Assembly: GCA_038043185.1 (NCBI GenBank)
Contig: JBBTCO010000005.1
Coordinates: 1 to 64,000, forward strand
From: UBA5009 sp038043185
GTDB taxonomy: Bacteria; Bdellovibrionota; Bdellovibrionia; Bdellovibrionales; Bdellovibrionaceae
Direction of reading: 5' to 3'
Length of the DNA: 64,000 nucleotides
A program made the translations under genes and the position numbers. The notes under the pieces are model-generated. The model was given only the letters and a program-made list of their open reading frames with translations. It was not told where the DNA came from and made no database searches. Numbering within the stretch: position 1 is the first letter of the stretch; every line of letters begins with the position of its first letter. Below are positions 42,805 to 51,354 of the stretch, piece by piece.

Positions 42805-44124
42805 CTAGCTCTTACCAATAATTTTTTCTAAATCATCAATTTCTTTTGGTGCCGATGAAGAAAGAACTTCGTAACCAGTTTCAGTCACGCGAATATTATC
42901 TTCAATACGAATGCCTATTCCTCGATAAGCTGCAGAAGCCATTTCGTCATTCTCGGGAATATAAATTCCAGGCTCTATTGTAAAACACATGTTTGCTTCC
43001 AAAGCCCGTGGTTCATTTTTTAAATAATAAAGTCCGGCATCGTGAACGTCCATTCCCAACCAATGTCCAACACCATGAGGATAATAACGACGATGTTTTC
43101 CCGCTTCGATGATATCGGTTTTACGCCCCGTTAAAAGGCCAAGCTCTAGCATCAAATCTGTAAGTAAAGATGTTGCCGTATCATGAAAAAATTTAAAAAT
43201 AATTCCCGGTTTTACCATAGAAATTAATTCTTTTTGAATTTTTAAAACACCTTGATAAACTTCAGCCTGCTCGTCAGTAAATTTTCCACTTACGGGAAAT
43301 GTTCTGGTGATATCACCTGTAAAATAGTTGAACTCGGCCCCGGCATCAATCAACAACAATTGGCCTTCCTTACAAACTTGATCATTAAAGTTATAATGTA
43401 GAGTTGTCGCATTATTGCCAGTAGCAACAATAGAGTTATAACCTTCACGCGCAGCTCCCCTCATCAAAAAGTGATGCGCCAATACAGCTTGTATTTGTCT
43501 TTCACCAACTCCTGGACGAGTGAATTTCATAGCAGCAATATGCGCTTGCGCAGAAATTTCACAAGCTTCACTTAAGTGCGTAATCTCATATTCAGATTTT
43601 ATCAAACGATGCTCGCCGATCAAAGTATCTGCATCGTGAATGCTTAATAATCCATAACCAGTTCGTCCCTGGGAAGCTCGTAGTTTTTCTAAAACATCAG
43701 TCACACGTTGATCAGCTTCTTTATTTTTAAGTAAGCGATAATAAATCCCGCTCACTTCTTTCAAAAGAGTTGGAGCTATTTTATTAAATTCATCAATGGG
43801 ATAGGCTTTATCAACGCCAAACTTTTCTTCGACTCCTTCAGGTCCATGCCGATATCCATCCCAGGTTTCACGTTCTGGATCACGACGTCGAACAAACATC
43901 ACGGTTTCGGGCTGAAGACCGGGACGATAAACCAAAAAACTTTCAGGTTCTTCAAAGCCCGTCAGATAATACATATTGGAATCTTGACGATAAGGAAAAC
44001 CAACATCATGATTTCGCAAATGTTCGGGATGAGCCGCTAAAATTAAAGCTTGTCCTGGAATTTTTTTTCCAATTTCTGCGCGCCGCTGCGCAAATACTTT
44101 AATATTTTCTATCGGATGTCGCAT
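42805..44124 (-). CDS. pepP: Xaa-Pro aminopeptidase PepP (M24B)
   Basis: 439 residues: an AMP_N domain, then a pita-bread metallopeptidase domain. Metal ligands are visible in I-D-A-G-A-E-F-N-Y-F-T-G-D-I-T-R-T-F (two Asp), G-V-G-H-W-L-G-M-D-V-H-D (His), I-E-P-G-I-Y (Glu) and I-R-I-E-D-N (Glu). It removes N-terminal residues preceding proline. The gene starts 1 bp after the patatin-like gene and closes a long operon starting at the small membrane gene. Confidence 0.94.
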   Translation of the reverse strand: MRHPIENIKVFAQRRAEIGKKIPGQALILAAHPEHLRNHDVGFPYRQDSNMYYLTGFEEPESFLVYRPGLQPETVMFVRRRDPERETWDGYRHGPEGVEEKFGVDKAYPIDEFNKIAPTLLKEVSGIYYRLLKNKEADQRVTDVLEKLRASQGRTGYGLLSIHDADTLIGEHRLIKSEYEITHLSEACEISAQAHIAAMKFTRPGVGERQIQAVLAHHFLMRGAAREGYNSIVATGNNATTLHYNFNDQVCKEGQLLLIDAGAEFNYFTGDITRTFPVSGKFTDEQAEVYQGVLKIQKELISMVKPGIIFKFFHDTATSLLTDLMLELGLLTGRKTDIIEAGKHRRYYPHGVGHWLGMDVHDAGLYYLKNEPRALEANMCFTIEPGIYIPENDEMASAAYRGIGIRIEDNIRVTETGYEVLSSSAPKEIDDLEKIIGKS

Positions 44125-44125
44125 T

Positions 44126-45103
44126 TTAAAATCCTAACCTTTGTGAAAGCGCTTCGATCTGTTTCACCGAAAGATCGGCACCTTTTTGCATAATTTCGCG
44201 CTTCTGAGGTAAGTCCATAATACCATAATCCTCTAGATTCAACGAGATCGTGGCATCAATTCCTGTCTGAGGTCGAGCATAGCTAGTGGCAAGTTCGGCC
44301 CATAGTAAGTTTTCTAAGCCATCAACACCAGCAATCGGGCGTTTTTGCATATTTCCGCTAAGCACATTTACTAAAACAATGTATTGAGCTCCCTGTGCCC
44401 GCAAATAATCCGCAGCCAGTTTCAAATCGCGCAAACCACTGACATTGTTCTTATAGGCTCGAAATAAAGGTGGGTAAGGCCAACAATAGGGAAGTAGTTG
44501 ATCCAAAGATCCTCGGCTCATCATATAGATTTGATTTTTAGAAATATTTAACGCCGGACAAGCAAAAGGTTTTTTTAGATCTTCAACTTTTAATTTTTGA
44601 AAAATTGTTTTTATAAAATCCCGCATATCCGTCATGTCAGCGGGTTTAGTGGTTGAAGAAATCAAACCCTTCTTTAGAATTTCATCTTCTTTGATTTTAA
44701 ACATCTGCCATTCAACGTCGTTGGCAAAACCCTTCCAAGCATACAAGGCGGCCATCGGCGCAGCAAATTCAAGACCGGAAACCGCAAATACGGGTATTTT
44801 TGCTTTTTGAAGTTCCTGCAGGACACCAATGTGAGCAAAAGTTTTGGCTCCGCCCGGTCCCAAAATTAAACCAATTTTTGGCAATTTAGAAAATTGAATA
44901 TTCTGGTTTTGCGGCTCAATCGGTTGTTGGTTAAATAACGGCGTTTCACTCGTTTGCTTTTCCCCACTGTATTCAGTTGGCGCTGGTGCTGTTTGGGGCT
45001 GTGGTCGAATCATTCCTGTATTGTGAATAGATTTTGTCTGACAAGCAGATAAAAACAAAAATAAAATTGGGATCCAAAGTTTACACAAATTTTTTCTTGT
45101 CAT
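44126..45103 (-). CDS. Patatin-like lipoprotein lacking the catalytic dyad
   Basis: About 325 residues from the ATG at 45103, four bases past the tlyA stop; the frame continues farther but overlaps tlyA. The lipobox is L-S-A-C-Q (Cys21). The oxyanion loop G-P-G-G-A-K (82-87) followed by A-H-I-G-V-L is patatin-like, but the nucleophile site G-x-S-x-G is replaced by G-L-E-F-A (Glu112), and the D-G-G/A site by V-S-G (Ser222). The fold appears kept and the Ser-Asp dyad lost. It may bind lipids or proteins rather than hydrolyse them. An alternative nucleophile at Ser109 fits poorly. Confidence 0.7.
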   Translation of the reverse strand: MTRKNLCKLWIPILFLFLSACQTKSIHNTGMIRPQPQTAPAPTEYSGEKQTSETPLFNQQPIEPQNQNIQFSKLPKIGLILGPGGAKTFAHIGVLQELQKAKIPVFAVSGLEFAAPMAALYAWKGFANDVEWQMFKIKEDEILKKGLISSTTKPADMTDMRDFIKTIFQKLKVEDLKKPFACPALNISKNQIYMMSRGSLDQLLPYCWPYPPLFRAYKNNVSGLRDLKLAADYLRAQGAQYIVLVNVLSGNMQKRPIAGVDGLENLLWAELATSYARPQTGIDATISLNLEDYGIMDLPQKREIMQKGADLSVKQIEALSQRLGF

Positions 45104-45107
45104 TGAA

Positions 45108-45893
45108 TTAAATTCCTTCTTTTTGAGCAAACAAAAAAAACTCTCGATTGCCCTCCTTACCTTTAATCGAACTCTCAAAATAATCAAGCTTCTGAAAGCC
45201 AAGTTGAGCCACTAATTTTTCAAGTTTCTGTTGTAACGAAATATACAGCCCTTCATCCTTAACTACGCCTTTTTTATTGAGTGCGGCGGCACCGACTTCA
45301 AATTGAGGTTTTATCAGTGATAATAGTTTTCCATTTTTATTAAAATAAGGGGAAATCTGAGGCCAAATCAGTTCTGATCGAATGAATGAAACATCCATCA
45401 CCACCAGGTCAAAACCTTCTGCAGGGAATTGACCAGTGATATCCGACCGTTGAATCAATTCTTTGGCATTAACTCCTTCAAATAAAAAAAAGCGAGCATT
45501 TGATTTTAATATTTCATGAGTCTGATCATGACCAACATCAAGACCAAAGACCTGGAGCGCTCCTCGCTGCAAAAGAACTTCGCTGAATCCCCCAGTGGAA
45601 ACTCCCACATCAAGAACTTTATAATTATCAACCTTCAATTTAAGTTGATCCAAGGCACCGGCCAATTTCAGACCGGCACGGGATACATATTTGCCAATTT
45701 CTCCTACTAAAATTTCCGGTCTTAAGGAGTTATTTAAGTCTTCGATGGAAAAAGTTTGGTTAGCCTTTAAGACAAATTGTTTTTTATTATCAAAATAAAT
45801 AACGACTTGTTTGTTTTCAATAAGATCTTTGGCTTGAGTTCTTGAACTTGCCAATCCAGATTCAACAAGCCACTGATCGATTCGTTTCTTCAT
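45108..45893 (-). CDS. tlyA: TlyA-family 16S/23S rRNA methyltransferase
   Basis: 261 residues: an N-terminal S4 RNA-binding domain (I-D-Q-W-L-V-E-S-G-L-A-S-S-R) and an FtsJ-type methyltransferase domain with V-L-D-V-G-V-S-T-G-G-F-S-E as the SAM site. TlyA methylates 2'-OH groups of rRNA in other bacteria. The ATG overlaps the ispA stop by one base. Alternative name: hemolysin A homolog. Confidence 0.9.
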   Translation of the reverse strand: MKKRIDQWLVESGLASSRTQAKDLIENKQVVIYFDNKKQFVLKANQTFSIEDLNNSLRPEILVGEIGKYVSRAGLKLAGALDQLKLKVDNYKVLDVGVSTGGFSEVLLQRGALQVFGLDVGHDQTHEILKSNARFFLFEGVNAKELIQRSDITGQFPAEGFDLVVMDVSFIRSELIWPQISPYFNKNGKLLSLIKPQFEVGAAALNKKGVVKDEGLYISLQQKLEKLVAQLGFQKLDYFESSIKGKEGNREFFLFAQKEGI

Positions 45894-46780
45894 TAAGATT
45901 TTCGATTGCGGTTAAACTCAACCAAATCAACCAAGGCTTGGATTTTTAAATTTTGTAAGCTTGAAAGTTTTTGTAAAATCTCTAGAGCTTTATCAGAAAT
46001 CTGTTGCAGCTGTTGCTGGGTTTTTTCAACCGTGGTTATCGATGCTAGATTTCGATGATCCTGCGCTTGCTGATCAAAATCCAAGACATCATCTGCAATC
46101 TGGAAAGAAAGCCCTAGGAGTCTTCCAAATTCTTTCCATAAATTTTGCGTTTCATCTTTCTTCTTAGACTCTTCTTGATCCAAGGCTATTCGCGCTGCGC
46201 CCTCTATAGCCACGCGAATCAAGGCGCCCGTTTTCATTTCATGCAAAACAAATATTTCTTCTGCTTTTGAAAACTGCGGCGTCATCATATCTAAAACTTG
46301 CCCACCTAACATTCCTCGAACGCCGGCGGCTTCACCAAGCAACAAAACCAAGTCCAGACCAAGCGAAGCACGGTCAGAATAAGCGCGACCTAAAACAAAA
46401 AAGGCTTCGGTTAGTAAAGCATCTCCGGCAAGTACGGCCGAGCTCTCGCCGTAAACAATATGATTCGTAGGCTTACCTCTTCGCTCTTTATCATTGTCCA
46501 TCGAAGGCAGATCATCATGAATCAGTGAATAGGTGTGAATCAATTCGACCGCATTCGCAAAGGGCAAAAAATCAGATTTATTTTTTTGATGAGCATCAGC
46601 AACTGACAGAACTAAGTTTGGGCGAAAACGTTTTCCACCGCTGAATAAAGAATAATTAACCCCTTCAAAAAATTTTACCAGTTGAGGATTCTGAGCCAAA
46701 GCCTGAGGGAGCGATCCAGGAATATCAAAAATTCCAGACAATGATTTTTCAATCATTTCGCGATCGCTTGGGGTCGACAT
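45893..46780 (-). CDS. ispA: Polyprenyl synthetase, farnesyl diphosphate synthase type
   Basis: 295 residues. The first Asp-rich motif is L-I-H-D-D-L-P-S-M-D-N-D, and the second F-Q-I-A-D-D-V-L-D-F. It condenses isopentenyl diphosphate units to a C15-type prenyl chain for quinones and undecaprenyl carriers. The gene lies between xseB and tlyA, an order common in bacteria with exonuclease VII. Overlaps of 1 bp on both sides show one operon. Confidence 0.93.
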   Translation of the reverse strand: MSTPSDREMIEKSLSGIFDIPGSLPQALAQNPQLVKFFEGVNYSLFSGGKRFRPNLVLSVADAHQKNKSDFLPFANAVELIHTYSLIHDDLPSMDNDKERRGKPTNHIVYGESSAVLAGDALLTEAFFVLGRAYSDRASLGLDLVLLLGEAAGVRGMLGGQVLDMMTPQFSKAEEIFVLHEMKTGALIRVAIEGAARIALDQEESKKKDETQNLWKEFGRLLGLSFQIADDVLDFDQQAQDHRNLASITTVEKTQQQLQQISDKALEILQKLSSLQNLKIQALVDLVEFNRNRKS

Positions 46781-47004
46781 TAGTTTTCCTCAGCGACAAA
46801 GTTTTTAGTTAGCGTCTGTCCCTTTTCATCAAATCCCATCAGAACTTTTACTTGCGATTCGGCTTCGTTAAGTCTTTTATGACATTCCCGAGACAGCGTC
46901 ACACCTTCTTCAAAAAGCTTCAGTGAATCTTCCAAGGGAAGATCTCCTTTTTCCATTTTAAAAACGATCTCTTCTAAACGTTTTAACTTTTTTTCGAAAT
47001 CCAT
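46780..47004 (-). CDS. xseB: Exodeoxyribonuclease VII small subunit
   Basis: About 74 residues from the ATG at 47004, one base after the xseA stop and with AAGG before it; a longer frame overlaps xseA. The pattern F-E-K-K-L-K-R-L-E-E-I-V then M-E-K-G-D-L-P-L-E-D-S-L-K-L-F-E-E-G is the XseB signature. It joins XseA in the nuclease that degrades single-stranded DNA. Confidence 0.94.
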   Translation of the reverse strand: MDFEKKLKRLEEIVFKMEKGDLPLEDSLKLFEEGVTLSRECHKRLNEAESQVKVLMGFDEKGQTLTKNFVAEEN

Positions 47005-47005
47005 A

Positions 47006-48286
47006 TCAACCTTTCTTTTCCACCCTGACTTCGATCTGACCTTCAGCAAATTGAATTTGCAAAAGATCTTTCACGGTCACTTGTTTTGACGATTTAATCA
47101 GCTGTTTATCTTTTGTTACTAGGGAATAACCACGTTCAACTACTTTCAAAGGGCTTAAGCTATCAAGCATGCCACACAAACGAGACCATTTCGATGTTTT
47201 GAGCTCCATCTGTCTTTGTATGCAATTTTTAAATTTTAAAGACAACATGTCGATAGGCTGACGTTGGTCGATAAAAATACGGTCCATGGCCATTTCCAGT
47301 CGATTCAACAAATCATCATTTCGCAAAACCAAATCTTGTAATTTCTTTTTTGGATCAACCAGACGTTTTTGGAAGTTTTCAATTTTTTGCAATAAGGATT
47401 TTTGTTGCCTCTCCATTGTTAAATGGAGCGAGCGAAAAAAATGGTCGACTTTTGTCGTCACTTCCGTAGAACTTTTAGCAACTAACTCGGCTGCCGCTGA
47501 CGGAGTTGGCGCGCGCAGATCCGCGACAAAATCGGCAATGGTAAAATCGATTTCATGCCCAACTGCCGAAATTACCGGAATTTCCGTTTGCGAAATAAGC
47601 CGGGCCAAGCGCTCGTCATTGAAAGCCCAAAGATCTTCCATTGAACCACCGCCACGACCGATGATGATGACATCCAAGCCAGGAATTTTTTGCGCTTTTA
47701 AAAAGGCCTCGCAAATCAAAGGCGCTGCAGTTTCACCCTGCACAACCGTTGGCACAATGGTGATCTGCACGCTTGGGGCTCGACGAGACATGATATTTAA
47801 AATATCTCGAATGGCCGCACCGGTTGGCGAAGTGACAATGGCCACATGACGAGGCATTGTTGGAATTTGTTTTTTTCGACCAGCTTCAAAAAGTCCTTCT
47901 CTTTTTAATTTTTCTTTTAAATCTTCAAAAGCTTTTTGTAGAGCGCCAGCCCCAACGGGCTCCATCATCTCGCAAAGAATTTGATAATTGCCCCGAGGCT
48001 CATAAACAGAAATTCGTCCCCGAACAATAACTTCAAGACCATCTTTGGGTTTAAATTTTAATTTCGAATTGTGTCCACGAAACATCACTGCCGAAATTTG
48101 CGAGCGAGAATCTTTCAAAGAAAAATAAAAGTGCCCTGACGTATGCGCTTTAAAATTGGAAACTTCGCCTTGAACCCACAGGACGCCAGTTTGTCCCTCT
48201 AACAATTGTTTGATTTGTAAGTTCAACTGTTCGACGGTAAGTACATGAGGCTCGGAAATTGGGTTAATCATAGTATTTTCAGGCAT
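47006..48286 (-). CDS. xseA: Exodeoxyribonuclease VII large subunit
   Basis: About 426 residues from the ATG at 48286. A TTG at 48322 and an ATG at 48271 are alternatives and no candidate has a strong ribosome site. The N-terminal OB-fold and the catalytic domain with G-R-G-G-G-S-M-E-D-L-W-A-F-N-D-E are both clear, with coiled-coil helices after them. It cuts single-stranded DNA with XseB, producing short oligonucleotides. Confidence 0.93.
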   Translation of the reverse strand: MPENTMINPISEPHVLTVEQLNLQIKQLLEGQTGVLWVQGEVSNFKAHTSGHFYFSLKDSRSQISAVMFRGHNSKLKFKPKDGLEVIVRGRISVYEPRGNYQILCEMMEPVGAGALQKAFEDLKEKLKREGLFEAGRKKQIPTMPRHVAIVTSPTGAAIRDILNIMSRRAPSVQITIVPTVVQGETAAPLICEAFLKAQKIPGLDVIIIGRGGGSMEDLWAFNDERLARLISQTEIPVISAVGHEIDFTIADFVADLRAPTPSAAAELVAKSSTEVTTKVDHFFRSLHLTMERQQKSLLQKIENFQKRLVDPKKKLQDLVLRNDDLLNRLEMAMDRIFIDQRQPIDMLSLKFKNCIQRQMELKTSKWSRLCGMLDSLSPLKVVERGYSLVTKDKQLIKSSKQVTVKDLLQIQFAEGQIEVRVEKKG

Positions 48287-48337
48287 GGGGCTGAACTTAG
48301 TAATCGGACCAACCCAAGTCAATTTGAAAGCAGAGGG

Positions 48338-48550
48338 TCAGGTCAGCAATAAGTTCTGCAATGACCACAATCCACCAATGAAAAAACTGATCCATGCCAA
48401 GGGACGATGGTTGCTTAGCTGGGTATAAGCCGTGCTCATCCGAGAAGTCCCTAATTTCTGTAAAAAGGGGTTTTCAAGCACAATTAATAAAAGTAGTCCA
48501 TAAAAAAAGACCACCAAGGGAAAAATTAAATCCAAGGTTTGCAGACTCAT
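48338..48550 (-). CDS. Small two-helix membrane protein
   Basis: About 70 residues from the ATG at 48550, with AGG seven bases upstream. Two hydrophobic segments (about 8-26 and 50-66) are joined by a polar loop. No family recognised. It lies 50 bp before xseA and could be the first gene of that operon. Confidence 0.5.
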   Translation of the reverse strand: MSLQTLDLIFPLVVFFYGLLLLIVLENPFLQKLGTSRMSTAYTQLSNHRPLAWISFFIGGLWSLQNLLLT

Positions 48551-48595
48551 AACGAACCTATCGGCTGGGAAAAAGACCATTTGAGTCTGGTTTCA

Positions 48596-48623
48596 TTGAT
48601 TATTTTTTTTTCTCAATTATAAT
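48596..48623 (+). promoter_or_regulatory. Strong sigma-70 promoter for a small RNA
   Basis: TTGATT at 48596-48601 and a perfect TATAAT at 48618-48623 are separated by 16 bases. The expected start is near 48630, matching the base of the predicted RNA stem. Confidence 0.7.
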
Positions 48624-48630
48624 TAGTAAC

Positions 48631-48808
48631 GGAAGGTTCGACGGCGTAAAGCTCATCGAAAATAAACCTTACAAGCAAATTATAGGGGACTGTCCCTGAC
48701 AATGGTGTGAAGGCCCAGCTCGTACTGGGAATCCTAAAGTTGTTAAATGGTCGCCCACTTATGCATTAAGAGGTTTATCTTTCAGAGTGGCCATCGAGCC
48801 TTTTTTTA
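48631..48808 (+). ncRNA. Structured small RNA candidate, about 180 nt, possibly 6S-like
   Basis: The transcript expected from the upstream promoter folds into nested stems. AAGGTTCGA near the 5' end pairs with TCGAGCCTT at the 3' end; ATAAACCT (about 48660) pairs with AGGTTTAT (about 48771); and CCCAG/CTGGG forms an inner hairpin. The closing stem runs into seven T, an intrinsic stop. Length and the long closed-stem layout resemble 6S RNA, the inhibitor of housekeeping RNA polymerase, but no conserved 6S motif could be confirmed. No protein frame fits. Confidence 0.55.
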
Positions 48809-48919
48809 TTTCAAATGAGTCCTACCAAGAGCGCTTAAAGCCCAACGTATCAGCCTGATACATTTTATTTAGTTGGCACGCAACTTCAGAAAGTCCCCTG
48901 AAATTCCGATAAATTGTCT

Positions 48920-50764
48920 ATGAAAACTATTCTTTTTAAGCTCTTATTTTTGAGCTTAATTACAATTTTTCTTACCGCATGCAGTAGCGGCGGCGGTGGC
49001 AGCAGCGGCGGTGGTGGCGGTTCCACGGTCGTTCAGGAGTCGGCTTTTTGTTCGACGAATCAATCCTTTTCACCTGCGACCACGATAACCGGATCGTCCA
49101 TTTATTACTATCGTCCCATCCATGCCAGCACTCATGTTCTGTCGGGGAATCCCGTCAGTGATACGATCGCCGCGGCCGAGATCGTGGTCACGGACGCTGC
49201 CGGAAATGTCGTGCAATGCTCTTCGGTTGATGTCAGTGGAAATTTTTCTTTCGCGCTTCCCAGATCCGCCGCCAGTTACACTTTAACAATTAATTCTCGA
49301 GCTAATAACGCCTTACTCAAAGCCAGCGTTCTGAACGATATCAATATCAACGGCCTTTATTCGATTTCTAAATCCATCACTCTGGATGGCTTATCCGCCA
49401 CTCAAGCTGTCGGACAACTAACTGCCTACGCTCGACAAAGTGAAAGTGCAAATATCGAAGGAGCTGCTTTTAATATATTAAAAAAATTATATGTCGCAAA
49501 TGACTTCATTCGCACAAAACTTTCTCAACCTACTTGGGTCGCGGACAAAGTTACGGTTTATTGGAAGGCTGGATTTAATCCCTATTCTTACTACGGTTAT
49601 CCGAATAGCCCTCTTAGCTTTTACGCTTCTGGTGAAAGAAAATTATATATTTTAGGTGGAATAAATGGAGACGTGAAAACATCTGACACTGACCATTTTG
49701 ATAATTCGGTTATTCTTCACGAATATGGCCATTTTCTTGAGGACGTTTATGGCAAAAGCGATACTCCGGGTGGATCACACAACGGGAATATGATCATTGA
49801 TCCTCGTTTAGCTTGGAGCGAAGGCTGGGCTAATTTTATTCAAGCAGCTATACTTGGTTCAAGCTACTACGCTGACACCGCAGGGTTTTGTAGCGACACT
49901 GTTGAGTCTACCGGAGCTTCATGCAATTTAAATATTTATTTTCCTTTGGACGGCAGTGGCGCTTCGGCCAGCATGGACTCTGTCAGTGTTTTGGGTGAAG
50001 GCGTCTATCGTGAAGTCTCGATTTCGCGAACTCTTTACAAAACAATTGCTTCACCAATTAGCACAGCAGTGGGAAGTCTTCGTGCGGCCATTCCCTTCTC
50101 AGAAGTTTGGAATGTTTTCTCTGGTTCAAGTTCAGGTTTTGTATCAACAGGTGTGCATTTTAGAAATTCAGGAAAATTTGTTGAATTTTTAAATGCCATC
50201 GTTAACACCGCAACCTATTCAGCAAATCAAACCGCGTGGACAAACATTCTGAGCAATGAAAAACAGCCCATCAGCACAAAATATTATGCCGATCCAGTGA
50301 CTCTTACTTTCACTGGCAGCTGTGGAAAATTTCCAATCGCTTTAAGTCCTGTCGTCGATTACAGCATTCCCGCAAAAATATCCAATAAGCTTCATTCAAA
50401 TGATTTTTATGAATATTATTATGATGGCTCGACAAATATACAAATTGCTCTTGCTTACACCCAGTCTGGCGCTCAAACGATTAATCTCGATTTAATTATC
50501 TACAAAAAAGATTATCTCTATTTTGAAGAACAAGCTGAAGCTCAAGGCGAAACAAACAGCACCTATGCTGTTCGCAGTGTAAGAGCTAATCCAGCTCTGG
50601 AAACCGGCAGTGAGTCTATTTCCATGGTGGGACAACCCGCAGGCTATTATATCATCAATGTCAAAGCAGCGACCTATGGCAAAACAAGCTTTCAGCTCAA
50701 TGGCACCGCCGATTACACCATTAACGAAACAGTTTCAGGGAAGGTTTTATGTCCGACAAATTAA
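48920..50764 (+). CDS. Secreted zinc metalloprotease lipoprotein (gluzincin type)
   Basis: About 614 residues from the ATG at 48920. The lipobox L-T-A-C-S is followed by a Gly/Ser linker. The metal site is H-E-Y-G-H at 267-271 with a Glu in W-S-E-G-W-A-N at about 301, the HExxH...E arrangement. The C-terminal 200 residues look like a beta-sandwich. It is lipid-anchored outside the cytoplasm and may degrade prey or envelope proteins. No clear ribosome site precedes the ATG. It is followed by an overlapping membrane gene. Confidence 0.82.
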   Translation: MKTILFKLLFLSLITIFLTACSSGGGGSSGGGGGSTVVQESAFCSTNQSFSPATTITGSSIYYYRPIHASTHVLSGNPVSDTIAAAEIVVTDAAGNVVQCSSVDVSGNFSFALPRSAASYTLTINSRANNALLKASVLNDININGLYSISKSITLDGLSATQAVGQLTAYARQSESANIEGAAFNILKKLYVANDFIRTKLSQPTWVADKVTVYWKAGFNPYSYYGYPNSPLSFYASGERKLYILGGINGDVKTSDTDHFDNSVILHEYGHFLEDVYGKSDTPGGSHNGNMIIDPRLAWSEGWANFIQAAILGSSYYADTAGFCSDTVESTGASCNLNIYFPLDGSGASASMDSVSVLGEGVYREVSISRTLYKTIASPISTAVGSLRAAIPFSEVWNVFSGSSSGFVSTGVHFRNSGKFVEFLNAIVNTATYSANQTAWTNILSNEKQPISTKYYADPVTLTFTGSCGKFPIALSPVVDYSIPAKISNKLHSNDFYEYYYDGSTNIQIALAYTQSGAQTINLDLIIYKKDYLYFEEQAEAQGETNSTYAVRSVRANPALETGSESISMVGQPAGYYIINVKAATYGKTSFQLNGTADYTINETVSGKVLCPTN

Positions 50765-51354
50765 AAAGACTATTTGTTTATTTTCATCGAGCTTCGTTTT
50801 TTATTCCCTTATCGGTTGTTGCCGGTTTTGTTGGGATGGCTATCTTCAATAGTCTTGATGAAAATTCTTTTTCAAAAAAGAAGTCTCATGGCGCTGAACG
50901 CACTTTGGCTTCTTTCCAAAAGAAATATACTTTTAAACCGAGCACGATTGAAAAACATTTAGCCGTTGTTAAAGTGACTTTGGAATCACAAAATGACATT
51001 CCCGATTCGGGGAATGCCAGTGTTGTTCTTAAGGGAAAAATTGTTTTAACTCAAACTCCTTTGGCCGCAAAGTTTCGTTGGCTGTTGCCCGAGGATGTAC
51101 AAATAATCCATGGCTCGACTCAAGGACAGCTCGACCCCAACCTTATTGGGGTTGCTCAAGAAGTTGAAATTGAAATTTCAGGCTTTGATCAATCAGCGCA
51201 AAAAATTATAAGCCTTGAAGGCCAAGCCCTTCATGCCGAGCAAACTTTTGGCGCGACGGTTTTGCTTAGCAGTCGCCCACAAGATTCAATGGAATACCTA
51301 GCCCCATCAATGAAAGAATCCGTTGACCAATTGGCGGCAGATCGCGAATTATAG
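50749..51354 (+). CDS. Membrane-anchored protein of unknown function
   Basis: 201 residues with one membrane helix (about 15-34) and a soluble, strand-rich remainder (V-V-L-K-G-K-I-V-L, E-V-E-I-E-I-S-G-F). It overlaps the metalloprotease by 16 bp and has GGGAAGG in front, so they are co-translated; it could assist or inhibit that protease. Not recognised as a family. It ends where the next gene, convergent, ends. Confidence 0.6.
   Translation: MSDKLKRLFVYFHRASFFIPLSVVAGFVGMAIFNSLDENSFSKKKSHGAERTLASFQKKYTFKPSTIEKHLAVVKVTLESQNDIPDSGNASVVLKGKIVLTQTPLAAKFRWLLPEDVQIIHGSTQGQLDPNLIGVAQEVEIEISGFDQSAQKIISLEGQALHAEQTFGATVLLSSRPQDSMEYLAPSMKESVDQLAADREL

Larger units (their letters stand above)
48551..48919. 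other. Gap between the small membrane gene and a metalloprotease gene
   Basis: About 370 bp free of protein-coding signal. It contains a strong plus-strand promoter (48596-48623) and a probable small RNA (48631-48808). After the RNA is a small hairpin near 48847-48861, and a T-G-G-C-A-C-G motif near 48874 that resembles half of a sigma-54 site but lacks the -12 GC. Confidence 0.6.

Noticed and set aside
47286..47849. 187-codon plus-strand frame
   Set aside because: Entirely antisense to xseA, which is unambiguous.
48873..48890. Sigma-54 promoter before the metalloprotease
   Set aside because: The -24 half (TTGGCACG) is good, but the -12 half lacks the invariant GC.
48683..48898. Pairing of AGGGGACT (about 48684) with AGTCCCCT (about 48891) as the closing stem of a larger RNA
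   Set aside because: It conflicts with the terminator at about 48800 and with the better 9-bp closing stem; the GGGACTGTCCC-type sequence also folds locally.
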